This document shows, in pieces, positions 45,036 through 53,259 of a stretch of DNA of 64,000 nt. A model generated the notes under the pieces. It searched no databases, was not told the origin of the DNA, and saw only the letters and a program-made list of their open reading frames with translations. The first letter of the stretch is position 1; every line of letters starts with the position of its first letter. The stretch comes from Fibrobacteria bacterium (GTDB lineage: Bacteria; Fibrobacterota; Fibrobacteria; UBA11236), in the NCBI GenBank assembly GCA_025360005.1, contig JANYDA010000026.1:1-64000 (forward strand), read 5' to 3'. The position numbers and the translations under genes are program-made.

Positions 45036-45476
45036 TTACAGATAATACATAGGCACAGGTTCCAGCTGTTGCTTCGCCTTTTCGGCAAGCTGGGCCAGCG
45101 TGATCGATTCCAGTTTCTTATCGACCAGATCCCGACCCTCCTGGAAGAGACGGTGCAAAAGGTTGGTGACGATTTCGTTGCCGCCCTCGATCTCGGCGCA
45201 GGGAAGGATCTCGCCTTCCGTGGCTTTGATCACGCGTGCGAGCGTGATGTTTTCCGGCAGCTCGGCCAATTGGTAGCCGCCTAGCTTGCCGCGCGCGCCT
45301 CTGACCAGGCCCACGCTTTTCATCAGAATGGCTATCTGTTCCAGGAACTTGAAAGGAATGTTGTATTCCTTGGCGATTTCCCGGAGGTGGATGGGCTTGG
45401 ACGGCCAATCCTTGCTCTTAATGGCCAACCCGGTCAGAAAGTGCAACGTATACATGGTTTTGGACGTGACCTTCAT
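45036..45476 (-). CDS. Rrf2 family transcriptional regulator
   Basis: 146 residues from the ATG at 45476, where the conserved winged-helix begins (SKTMYTLHFLTGLA). It has HLREIAKEYNIPFKFLEQIAILMKSVGLV and the wing GARGKLGGYQLA. Only one Cys is in the effector region (ILPCAEIE), so it lacks the three-Cys cluster-binding set of IscR. It resembles CymR-type regulators of cysteine metabolism in lacking a cluster. As first gene of the rrf2-cysH-cysK-moeB operon it probably regulates that operon. The AT-rich 45477-45560 stretch likely holds the promoter and operator. Confidence 0.88.
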   Translation of the reverse strand: MKVTSKTMYTLHFLTGLAIKSKDWPSKPIHLREIAKEYNIPFKFLEQIAILMKSVGLVRGARGKLGGYQLAELPENITLARVIKATEGEILPCAEIEGGNEIVTNLLHRLFQEGRDLVDKKLESITLAQLAEKAKQQLEPVPMYYL

Positions 45477-45628
45477 TTGAGCAATATAACATATAAAACT
45501 GATATGCACTATATGGTAAGGCTGAAGGCTCTTCAGAAGAGTCGAATTCAAATTGAAAAAGGCGAAATCACAGCCTAATTGAACAGCCCCTTTCATTTTC
45601 CACTTTGCATTTTGCACTTTGCATAGCC

Positions 45629-47524
45629 ATGGCTGCCCCTTCGATCATAAATCGCCTGACGCCCGCCACCATTCACAAAATAGCCGCCGGCGAGGTGATT
45701 GAGCGTCCCGCGAACGTGGTCAAGGAATTGGCTGAGAACGCCCTGGATGCCGGTGCCGCCAAAATCGTCATCTCCATCGAAGAGGGCGGCCTGGATATGA
45801 TCAAGGTGAGCGACAACGGGAAAGGGATGGTGCGGGAAGATGCCATGATCGCCTGGCTGCCGCATACCACCAGCAAGATCCGCGAGATGGAGGATCTCCA
45901 ATATGTGGCCAGCTACGGATTCCGGGGGGAGGCGTTATGCAGCATGGCCGCGGTGGCGGAGCTTACCATCGAGACGCGGCACGCCTCGGAGCCCACCGGC
46001 GTAAGCGTGACCATTTCCGATTCCCTGGAAACGGAGACGCGGGAGATCCCGCGCAATCCCGGAACCACCATCACGGTCCGGAACCTGTTCCAGCACAATC
46101 CTGCGCGGCGCAAATTCATGGGGTCCGGAAAGAACGAAGCCGGACGCATCATGAACATGCTCAGCCGCGTGGCTTTGGCGCATCCCGGCACGGGTTTCCG
46201 CGTTACCGATAAGGGCCGCGAGATCCTCTCCTTGACGGAAGGCACGTTGAAGCATCGCGTAGGAGAAGTGCTCGGCTTCAACATCACCAATGATCTGGTG
46301 CCGGTGGAATGGAGCGACAGCGCCAACGGCGGGCCGGGCTCCATCCATGTGGAAGGCTTCGTGTGCACGCCGCAACAGGCCCGGCTGCGATCCACCCATC
46401 AATACTTCTACATCAACCGCCGCAATATCCAGAGCGGGCTCATCTCGCGTTCGCTTTCGCAAAGCTACGACGCGCTGCCGCCGGGGCGCTTTCCCATGGC
46501 GGTGTTGTTCCTGACCATGCCCACCGAAGAGGTGGACGTCAACGTGCATCCCGCCAAGAAAGAAGTCCGTTTCCTCAATGAGAGCCGCATCTATTGGGCC
46601 ATCAGCCAGGCGGTGAAAACCGCGCTGCGGAAAATGGTCGATGCTCCGGTGCTGGATCTGGCCGGCCGCTTACCGGCATTGGAAAGCGAGCCGGTTCCGG
46701 GTTTCGCGGTCCCGCATGCGGAGCCGTCCCCGTTGACGCTCTCTGAGCGCGCCGACATGCCGCCCCCTTTTGCCTATAAGGCCGCCGAGCCCGTGGAACC
46801 GCGCCTGGAGGAGACCCCGGAATCGCGCTTCAACCAGATCCGCCTTTTCCCGGCGGAAGCCCGCCAGGCCTCGCAATCGGTTTCGCGTTTCTTCCCCGAT
46901 TCGGACGCGCCCTCTTCGCTCCATCCGGCCAAGTCGCGGCCCCCGGAGGTTCCCTACCTGCAATTGCACAATGGCTTCGTGCTCTTTGGGGTGGAGAGCG
47001 GGCTGATGATGGTGAACCAACAGGCCGCGCATGAGCGCATCCTTTATGAGAAGGCCGTGGAGGAATTACGCCAGCCGGGCCGGTTCTCCTCGCAACAGTT
47101 GCTTTTCCCGGAAGTGCTGGAGTTCCCACCGGGCGATTCCCTTTTCCTGGAGGAACATCTCGATCGCCTGCAAGCGTTGGGGTTCGATCTGGAATCCTTC
47201 GGCGGCAATACCTTCCAGCTCCGCGGCCTGCCCATGGAGGTCAAACCGGATCAGGCGCGCCGCGTGGTCCATGAACTGGTCGACGGCCTGTTACGTCCCG
47301 AACGCGGCGCGGGGCAGTCCCGCGGCGAAGACTTCCAACAACGCCTGGCCAAGGTCTATTCCCGGGTCACCTCGGTTAAGCTGGGAGAGCGGTTGGATTA
47401 CCCGCAAGTCTCGGCTTTAATCGACGGGCTTTTTGCTACCCAGAACCCTTACGTCTCGCCCGGCGGCGCTCCTATAGTCGTCCGCTTTTCCATGGAAGAG
47501 ATCCGCAGGAAGTTCGGGCTTTGA
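45629..47524 (+). CDS. mutL: DNA mismatch repair protein MutL
   Basis: 631 residues from the ATG at 45629. The N-terminal GHKL ATPase is intact: IAAGEVIERPANVVKELAENALDAG, KVSDNGKGM, TTSKIREMEDL and GFRGEAL. A Pro-rich linker runs from about 355 to 440 and the C-terminal dimerisation domain follows. The endonuclease motif DQHA-x2-E-x4-E appears as NQQAAHERILYE (463-474), with D and H replaced, and the distal C-P-H-G-R-P-like motif is also absent. Nicking activity is therefore doubtful. It is divergent from the Rrf2 gene. Confidence 0.95.
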   Translation: MAAPSIINRLTPATIHKIAAGEVIERPANVVKELAENALDAGAAKIVISIEEGGLDMIKVSDNGKGMVREDAMIAWLPHTTSKIREMEDLQYVASYGFRGEALCSMAAVAELTIETRHASEPTGVSVTISDSLETETREIPRNPGTTITVRNLFQHNPARRKFMGSGKNEAGRIMNMLSRVALAHPGTGFRVTDKGREILSLTEGTLKHRVGEVLGFNITNDLVPVEWSDSANGGPGSIHVEGFVCTPQQARLRSTHQYFYINRRNIQSGLISRSLSQSYDALPPGRFPMAVLFLTMPTEEVDVNVHPAKKEVRFLNESRIYWAISQAVKTALRKMVDAPVLDLAGRLPALESEPVPGFAVPHAEPSPLTLSERADMPPPFAYKAAEPVEPRLEETPESRFNQIRLFPAEARQASQSVSRFFPDSDAPSSLHPAKSRPPEVPYLQLHNGFVLFGVESGLMMVNQQAAHERILYEKAVEELRQPGRFSSQQLLFPEVLEFPPGDSLFLEEHLDRLQALGFDLESFGGNTFQLRGLPMEVKPDQARRVVHELVDGLLRPERGAGQSRGEDFQQRLAKVYSRVTSVKLGERLDYPQVSALIDGLFATQNPYVSPGGAPIVVRFSMEEIRRKFGL

Positions 47525-47527
47525 TCT

Positions 47528-48790
47528 TCATTTCACGGTAAACATGCTGTCCGACGGCGGGTCCACTTCCATGGTGATGTTCTTGAATTCGTCGTGCAGC
47601 CCGGCATTGTGGGTTTGCAGGCCGATGGGTCCTTTGTGCCCGGCGGTGCGATCGGTATATTTGATGAGTTCCACCCCCTTGCAAGGGGCGTCCCCGTTGG
47701 CGTCCTGTTGGCAACAGGCCAAGCGCATCACGCCGGCGGTCTGGCGGGCAAGGATTTCGCATTGACTCCATTTGGTTTCATCGATGGATGCCGTACCTAC
47801 CCTGGCACCGCTGATGTTTCCGGGTTTTCCAGGCCGGTAATCCCACATGTAACCCCGGGGGGGCTGGACTTGGATGGCTCCCAGGGCGTCATTGGGCGGC
47901 GGGCGCGAGCCCCAAAAGAGAAAGCAAGGCATATGGGCGGCCCCGGCCGTTCGGGGCAACTGCCGGACGCTGAAGATGATGCGGAAATCTCCGTAGTCTT
48001 CTACGGAGGCGAGGGTCCCCCTGACCGTCCCCATCATATGCAAGGCGCCATTCACGATGGTCCAAGTTCCGCTCGCCTCCCCCAAGGTCTTTCCCGAAGA
48101 GGGAAGCCAGCCGTTCAAAGTCTTCCCATCGAATAAGAGGGAGACCTTTTCCCCCGGAGCGGCCAACACCACGAAATCGTTCGAGTCCTTTTCCGCGGCG
48201 GGTTGGTAGGTGGCGGTAGCGTAGCCGGCCTTGGAGATCAGCAATGCCGAAGGAATGGCCACCTTGGCTAACGCCACGAAGGCTGTCCGGGAATTTTGGG
48301 CCTGCGCACCGGTTCCGGAACTTCCCGGTTCCCGCCGTTCCGATAGGACGGTTTTCCAAGTTGCCGTGAAAGCCGCAGTGGAAAGGCGCAAGAACACAAC
48401 ATGGCCGCCGCCCCGTTGCGGCGGGGCCAGGGAATTGCGGCCTGCCGACAAATCCATTTCCCGCGCCGGCTCCAATCGGAACCCCTTGGCGTCGAACCAT
48501 TCCGCGCGCGCGCGCGCGGAGGCGGGGACGGTCACGGAAAAAACGCCCCGGGAAAAATCCAGAGTGACGTTTTGCGCCAAGACATCTCCGGGAGAAACGC
48601 CGACACTGCCGCTGTAAATGTGGAAGGAACCGTCCGCGCTGGAACGGGCGCAGGTGGTCGGGCTTGCCTGCAGACAGATCTGCGCGTCGGAAATGGGAGC
48701 CCAGCCCTTGTTCACGACCTTGCCCGAAACGTCCAGGGCCAGGATGGGCAGGGCCGATGCGAACAGGGCCGCCAATATCAATCGAGTCAT
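47528..48790 (-). CDS. exported DUF1080 (3-keto-disaccharide hydrolase family) protein
   Basis: 420 residues. The ATG at 48790 follows GGGAG, and a signal peptide is clear. A small carboxypeptidase-regulatory/Ig-like domain (about 22-75; DVSGKVVNKGWAPISDAQICL) and a linker domain (to about 210) precede a C-terminal DUF1080 domain. That begins at SLLFDGKTLNGWLPSSG with WTIVNGALHM, FRIIFSVRQLP, KGPIGLQTHN and FKNITMEV, the standard strands of this concanavalin-like fold. Members act on 3-keto glycosides or bind carbohydrates. The gene ends 3 bases after mutL ends on the other strand. Confidence 0.85.
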   Translation of the reverse strand: MTRLILAALFASALPILALDVSGKVVNKGWAPISDAQICLQASPTTCARSSADGSFHIYSGSVGVSPGDVLAQNVTLDFSRGVFSVTVPASARARAEWFDAKGFRLEPAREMDLSAGRNSLAPPQRGGGHVVFLRLSTAAFTATWKTVLSERREPGSSGTGAQAQNSRTAFVALAKVAIPSALLISKAGYATATYQPAAEKDSNDFVVLAAPGEKVSLLFDGKTLNGWLPSSGKTLGEASGTWTIVNGALHMMGTVRGTLASVEDYGDFRIIFSVRQLPRTAGAAHMPCFLFWGSRPPPNDALGAIQVQPPRGYMWDYRPGKPGNISGARVGTASIDETKWSQCEILARQTAGVMRLACCQQDANGDAPCKGVELIKYTDRTAGHKGPIGLQTHNAGLHDEFKNITMEVDPPSDSMFTVK

Positions 48791-49012
48791 TTTTCTCCCT
48801 TACCCCGCCTCCGTTCCCAGTCTACCGCGGAGAAACGGGAAAGGATGGCCAAGCCGGACCGATTGCGCTGGCATTCTGCCAACGGTGATTGGGACAGGCA
48901 AGGGCCCGGTTCGCCTCATCCGCTTCGTTCTTCCCCTTTCTTCCCCTTGTTTTCTTCTGTCCTCGCGCTTTCGCGCTAAAGTATCATCGCTCCGGAACCG
49001 ACAAACGGAAGG

Positions 49013-49651
49013 ATGAGATCCATTCTTAAAACCCTGCTGGCCGTCGTCCTGGGGTTGGGTGTTCCAGTCCTGGACTCGCATGCCAAACCTACCGTGGCCT
49101 TCCTCGGCCTAAGCCGGGAATCCGATCCCCGCTACAGCGAGGCCATCACTCGGCGCATCCAATTGGAATTGGGCGCCGACACTTCGCTTTTCTCATTTTC
49201 CCGGGAAGCCATCGGCATGCTCTTCGCCAAGGGCCTGTTGCAAGATCCGGAAGCGGATCCCCAGGACATGCTCAAGCTCTCCGGGGTGTTGGGCGCGCAG
49301 TACTATGCTTTCGGGAGCTTGGAACCGGTGGCCATGGAAAGCAAGCGGGCGCGTTGGAAGCCTTGGTCCATCAAGGTGAAATGGACGCAAGGCATGCGTT
49401 TGCGCATTCTTGACGGCGCCAACGGCAATGTGGTCTATGACGGCCTGGTGAAAGCGGAAATCCCGGAAGACGCCTACTTCACGGCACCGGATGCCAAGTT
49501 CGGGCCCATGGCACCGTTGGAACGGGATAATTACCTGCGGACCATGAGCGTGGCCATTTCCGTGGAGTCCGCCAAGGCCGTGGCCAAGGCATTAAAAGAA
49601 AAGGCCGCTGGCGCGGCCGGTGGTGCGGAGGCCAAACCCTCAGGAGGCTGA
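49013..49651 (+). CDS. exported protein of unknown function
   Basis: 212 residues. A signal peptide (MRSILKTLLAVVLGLGVPVLDSHA) precedes a mixed alpha/beta domain that begins TVAFLGLSRESDPRYSEAITRRIQLELG. Strand-helix order resembles the N-terminal domain of CsgG/FlgT-like or LpoB-like proteins, but no firm match can be made. The last 40 residues are Ala/Gly-rich helix. GGAAGG lies immediately before the ATG. It converges with the zinc-ribbon gene. Confidence 0.6.
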   Translation: MRSILKTLLAVVLGLGVPVLDSHAKPTVAFLGLSRESDPRYSEAITRRIQLELGADTSLFSFSREAIGMLFAKGLLQDPEADPQDMLKLSGVLGAQYYAFGSLEPVAMESKRARWKPWSIKVKWTQGMRLRILDGANGNVVYDGLVKAEIPEDAYFTAPDAKFGPMAPLERDNYLRTMSVAISVESAKAVAKALKEKAAGAAGGAEAKPSGG

Positions 49652-49703
49652 GAGGCCAGGCCGGATATACCGAGACCGGCCCCAATGGGCCGGCAATCCC
49701 GAT

Positions 49704-50426
49704 TCACATCATGTCTTCTTTCCATACGAGGATGCTGCCGCAGCTCTCGCATGTGAGCAGAGCATTTTTTTTGCTGATCTCGATCACGCGTTGGGGCGTC
49801 TGGGTGCGGTTGCAGACCAAGCAGGCTTTTTGGGTGCGGTTGATTGCGGCGATCACGTTGGGATTCCCGCGGCGCTTGACCACGCGGTCGTAAACGGCCA
49901 GAACCTTCTTGTTGATCTTGTTACGGGGCGCTTCCGCTTTGCCGGTTTCCGAAGCCATCCTGTCTTCGATGCCGTTCAACTCTTCCGAAAGCTTGTTCAG
50001 CTCCGGCCCGTTGGTATCCAGCACCGTCTTGTAGGCGATGTCTGCGGTTTCCTTTTCCTTGAGCAGGTTCTCGAGGATCTGCTGGAAATGGATGACGTTG
50101 GCTTGCGCATTGTCGATGTTGCGCTTATGGGTGGCGATTTCCAGATGCACCGCATCGTACTCGCGATTGGTGCTGATGGCTTCCAGGCGATGATTGCTCT
50201 CCGTGAGGGCCGTCTGCTCTTGCGCCGCCATGTCCTGGTTCTCGGTAATCTTGGCTTTGGTCTCGGCGATGGCTGCGTTGGTCTTTTCCGAGTTGGTCTT
50301 TTCCCGTTCGATGTCGTCCTTGAGCGTCTGGATCCGGACGGGAAGGTCCTTCTTTGTGAGCTTAAGTTCGTAGACCTTCTTGTCCACCGCTGAGAGCTCT
50401 AAAAGGTACTGTAAATCCTCTTGCAT
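49704..50426 (-). CDS. coiled-coil protein with C-terminal zinc ribbon
   Basis: 240 residues. Residues 1-165 are a long antiparallel coiled coil with few hydrophobic breaks. The C-terminus (about 195-232) has CLVCNRTQTPQ...TCESCG, two CxxC knuckles of the C4-type zinc ribbon known from the CT398/HP0958 family. HP0958 (FlgZ) acts in flagellar sigma-54 control and RNA binding; family function here is not established. The gene is separated from pth by about 260 bases without clear features. Confidence 0.85.
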   Translation of the reverse strand: MQEDLQYLLELSAVDKKVYELKLTKKDLPVRIQTLKDDIEREKTNSEKTNAAIAETKAKITENQDMAAQEQTALTESNHRLEAISTNREYDAVHLEIATHKRNIDNAQANVIHFQQILENLLKEKETADIAYKTVLDTNGPELNKLSEELNGIEDRMASETGKAEAPRNKINKKVLAVYDRVVKRRGNPNVIAAINRTQKACLVCNRTQTPQRVIEISKKNALLTCESCGSILVWKEDMM

Positions 50427-50684
50427 CCTGAATACCTGACTTTAAGTGGGTGAGACTCCCTGCTCTGGGGTTGTTTTGCAAACTCCAAAACAGGTCGCGT
50501 CGAAAATCCTACATGACAAACTAGAAAAAACCTCACGAGCGAACGCGCACGCGGGTTTTCCCAATTCGGAGTCGAAAATTATTCTTGGCGATGCCCGCCT
50601 TTGGGCCCTCACCGGGCAGGGAAAGATCCGCCTTCAAAAAAAGATAAAATAACGGACAGAATGCGGCAATGGCTCCGGTTTAGA

Positions 50685-51272
50685 TCAGGGTTCCGCATCC
50701 CGAGGACCGGTCCGCCGATTGAAACCGGATCCGGCCTTTTCCCAGCCGAGGGATAGGCCGCTCTCAATCATGCTTTTGGCTTGCCCCAACACGCTTTGAA
50801 GAATCTTGGCTTCTTCCGATCCGTATTTGCGCAGCACGAAATCGGCGCGATCCTGTTCCGGCGGGAAAGGACCCACGCCGATGCGCACGCGGGTGAACTC
50901 GTCTCCGCAATGCTCCATCAGGTTCCGCAATCCGTTGTGGCCGCCATGGCTGCCCTGCGTGCGGATGCGTACGGCCCCCAGATCCAGGTAGATATCGTCC
51001 ACCACCGCGATGAGGTTGCGCGGGGAAACCTTATAGAAGGCGAGCAGGGCCTGGGCCGCCTCGCCGCTGAGGTTCATGAAGGTCTGGGGTTTGACGATGA
51101 GGAGGGACAGGCCGGCCAAGGTGATCTTGCGCGTGAGGCTTTTGGCCTCTTGCTTCCATGCCCCGGCCTGGCCGGAATCCTGCGCCACCCGATCCGCGAA
51201 ATCGAATCCGATGTTGTGGCGCGTGCGGTCATACTTAGGGCCCGGATTTCCCAGGCCCAAGAGGATGTGCAC
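50685..51272 (-). CDS. pth: peptidyl-tRNA hydrolase
   Basis: 195 residues. It releases peptidyl-tRNA that falls off the ribosome. Motifs are LLGLGNPGPKYDRTRHNIGF (with Asn and catalytic His at about 19), KPQTFMNLSGEA, VVDDIYLDLGAVRIRTQGSHGGHNGLR and the FTRVRIGVGP strand. Family length is normal. It starts 3 bases after the rplY stop, the common pairing of these two genes. Confidence 0.97.
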   Translation of the reverse strand: MHILLGLGNPGPKYDRTRHNIGFDFADRVAQDSGQAGAWKQEAKSLTRKITLAGLSLLIVKPQTFMNLSGEAAQALLAFYKVSPRNLIAVVDDIYLDLGAVRIRTQGSHGGHNGLRNLMEHCGDEFTRVRIGVGPFPPEQDRADFVLRKYGSEEAKILQSVLGQAKSMIESGLSLGWEKAGSGFNRRTGPRDAEP

Positions 51273-51275
51273 GGA

Positions 51276-51956
51276 TTACTTCTTCTTGTCGTCCTTCTTG
51301 TCGCCGGCCTTGCCATCCGCTTTCGCGTCCGTCTTGCCGGCGGCTTTCGCATCGGCCGCGGGAGCGGCTGCCGCTGCGGCTACGGGCTTGACTTCCTCGA
51401 CCTCGGCCTTGCCGGTGGTGACGCCGTAGAGGGCCGTCTTGCCTGGGGTGACGAAGGTGCCTTTGTCGAACTTCAGATCGCGGACGTAGATGATGGTGCC
51501 GGAGTTGATTTCCGAAACGTCCATGTCGAACTTGTCCGGGATGTCCTGCACCTTGGCGCGAAGCTTCACGAACTTCTTCATGGTGGAGAACACGCCGCCC
51601 TGGGTTTTTACGCCGAAGGGAATGCCGAAGGTGGTAACCGGCACGTTAACGATGACGGGATGCTCGTTGTCGACGCGGAGGAAATCGATGTGGACCAGAT
51701 CTTTGCGGATGGGGTCGCGCTCGACGGCCTTGATCATGACTTTCTCGGAAACGCCGCCCTCCAGGGACAGTTCAATCACGTGGTTGCGCTGGGAGAGATG
51801 CGGGCGCATGTCCACGGTGGTCACTTCGACCATCAGCGGTTCCTTGTTCAGCCCGTACACGATGGCGGGAACACGGCCTTCCTTGCGCATGTTCTTGAGG
51901 GAGGCTTTGGTGTCCCGGTTTCTTTTCTTGGCGGAGAGCGAAAGCAATTGCGACAT
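51276..51956 (-). CDS. rplY: ribosomal protein L25/Ctc (general stress form)
   Basis: 226 residues. The N-terminal half is the L25 RNA-binding domain (GKLRKEGRVPAIVYG-like segment at about 20-35, VEVTTVDMRPHL). The C-terminal TL5/Ctc domain (about 100-185) is present. The last 40 residues are an Ala/Lys/Asp-rich tail ending KKK, not part of the family. It binds 5S rRNA. It is in the order ispE, tRNA-Gln, rplY, pth; prs, often found between, is absent. Confidence 0.95.
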   Translation of the reverse strand: MSQLLSLSAKKRNRDTKASLKNMRKEGRVPAIVYGLNKEPLMVEVTTVDMRPHLSQRNHVIELSLEGGVSEKVMIKAVERDPIRKDLVHIDFLRVDNEHPVIVNVPVTTFGIPFGVKTQGGVFSTMKKFVKLRAKVQDIPDKFDMDVSEINSGTIIYVRDLKFDKGTFVTPGKTALYGVTTGKAEVEEVKPVAAAAAAPAADAKAAGKTDAKADGKAGDKKDDKKK

Positions 51957-52034
51957 GGCGATTTCCTTTTTCGGTACACATGCCCGACCTTGGCATGCCT
52001 TCCCGATGTGTTTTTGTGACGGTTCCTGGGTCGT

Positions 52035-52089
52035 GGAGAAAGCCGGACCTTGTCCGGATTTCTCCCTGCCAATCGGGCCTTGCCCGATT
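52035..52089 (-). other. two consecutive hairpins between tRNA-Gln and rplY
   Basis: Hairpin 1 (52071-52089) is an 8-bp perfect stem AATCGGGC/GCCCGATT. Hairpin 2 (52035-52065) has 7 bp and 6 bp stems (GGAGAAA/TTTCTCC, CCGGAC/GTCCGG) around one mismatch. Both have 3-base loops. They follow the tRNA 3' end and precede the rplY start by 80 bases. Neither is followed by a T-run, so simple termination is less likely than RNA processing or an rplY leader structure. Confidence 0.7.
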
Positions 52090-52094
52090 AGCCC

Positions 52095-52169
52095 TGGTTG
52101 GGGCGGCAGGATTCGAACCTGCGAATAACGGTTCCAAAGACCGTTGTCTTACCACTTGACGACGCCCCA
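52095..52169 (-). tRNA. tRNA-Gln (anticodon TTG)
   Basis: The RNA starts TGGGGCG and ends CGCCCCA-A-CCA, with CCA encoded (52095-52097). The anticodon stem ACGGT/ACCGT encloses the loop CTTTGGA, giving anticodon TTG, which reads CAA and CAG as glutamine. The T-arm GCAGGTTCGAATCCTGC is standard. The first acceptor pair is T-A, a common trait of tRNA-Gln. Confidence 0.97.
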
Positions 52170-52279
52170 CCGGGAACGGGGGTCAAAAGTAGGAAGAAAG
52201 AGGGGGGAGTGCAACGATAGAAGAGGTGGGTAAAAGCGATTTCTGGAGGGAATTAGGGGTTATCCCTTCATATCGGCAT

Positions 52280-53143
52280 TCACTCCACAAACGCCGCCAT
52301 GCAGGCAAACCGGCACCTGGTCCTAATCTCGGCCAAACATTTCTCCGCCGCCCCTCTTTCCCGGAACAGACTGAAGACGCTGGCGCCGCTGCCGCTAAGC
52401 AGGGTTTTGACGGGTGAGAATTCGCGCATGCGGTTGGCGAGGTTGTCGATCTCGGGGAAGTGCCGGCGCATGGGCGCATCGAAATCGTTCCGCAAAACCT
52501 GGTAGAACTCCCAGTCTTCGCAGTAGGTTAAATAAAGGGCCTTGAAACGGGCCCATTCCTGCTTGCGCACCGGATCCAGTTGGCCGTAGGCCCAGCCGGT
52601 TTCCACCCGGCATTGCGGCGTGCCGATGACGATGTGGAAGGGATACGGGGAGGGCGCGGGGGAGAGGATTTCACCCTTGCCGGTTGCGAAGCAGCCGCCG
52701 CCGTAAAGGAAGAAGGGAACGTCCGCGCCCAAGCGGGCCGCCACCGGAAGCAGTTCGGCTTGTCCGAGCCGCATGTCCCAGAGATGATTGCACAGTTGCA
52801 ACGCCGCGGCCGCATTGGAGCTGCCGCCGCCCAGCCCTGCCCCGGTAGGCAGGATTTTCGCCAGGGAAAAGCGCATGCCCGCATCCGCTTTCACCCTATC
52901 CGGAAAGGATTCCCGCAAGAGCTTGGCGGCTTTGATCACCAGGTTGTCTTCCGGCGCGGCGGTGATGCCTTCCGCGCCGGTTAAGGTGAGCGTTTCCGCC
53001 GCTTCCGCGCTGAGGCGATCGCCGCAATCCACGGTGTGGAACAGCGTAGCCAAATTGTGGTAGCCGTCTGGCCGGCGGTCCTGGATTTCCAAAAACAGGT
53101 TTATTTTCCCGAAGCACGGGACGGTCTCGGATTGGGTAGTCAT
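52280..53143 (-). CDS. ispE: 4-diphosphocytidyl-2-C-methyl-D-erythritol kinase
   Basis: 287 residues of the GHMP kinase superfamily, third-last step of the MEP isoprenoid route upstream of IspF. Motifs are GKINLFLEIQDRRPDGYHNLATLF at the N-terminus, the ATP loop KILPTGAGLGGGSSNAAAAL (about 95-115), and LGADVPFFLYGGGCFATGKGE. The C-terminal GSGASVF strand is typical. It lies upstream of tRNA-Gln and rplY on the same strand, a common arrangement. Confidence 0.96.
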   Translation of the reverse strand: MTTQSETVPCFGKINLFLEIQDRRPDGYHNLATLFHTVDCGDRLSAEAAETLTLTGAEGITAAPEDNLVIKAAKLLRESFPDRVKADAGMRFSLAKILPTGAGLGGGSSNAAAALQLCNHLWDMRLGQAELLPVAARLGADVPFFLYGGGCFATGKGEILSPAPSPYPFHIVIGTPQCRVETGWAYGQLDPVRKQEWARFKALYLTYCEDWEFYQVLRNDFDAPMRRHFPEIDNLANRMREFSPVKTLLSGSGASVFSLFRERGAAEKCLAEIRTRCRFACMAAFVE

Positions 53144-53208
53144 TTCCTCCTTAAAATTAACCTTTTTTATTTATAAGCTTATTGATTGGCGGGGCCCTGG
53201 GAATTCGC

Positions 53209-53237
53209 TTGTCCGCCGCCGGAAGCTAACCTATAAT
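53209..53237 (+). promoter_or_regulatory. sigma-70-type promoter for argF
   Basis: TTGTCC at 53209-53214 and TATAAT at 53232-53237 are separated by 17 bases. The -10 hexamer is perfect and lies 22 bases before the argF ATG, with AGGA as ribosome site between. The divergent ispE promoter must be in the same 116-base gap. No arginine-repressor box was identified. Confidence 0.6.
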
Positions 53238-53259
53238 AACCGGATAAACCCTTAGGAAC

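Noticed and set aside
45590-45628. Short TTTGCA-like repeats before mutL
   Set aside because: Only three imperfect copies, with no palindrome or spacing that would mark an operator.
48503-48518. Alternating CG run of 16 bases, possible Z-DNA
   Set aside because: It lies inside the DUF1080 gene and encodes an ordinary Ala-Arg run; such runs occur by chance in GC-rich genes.
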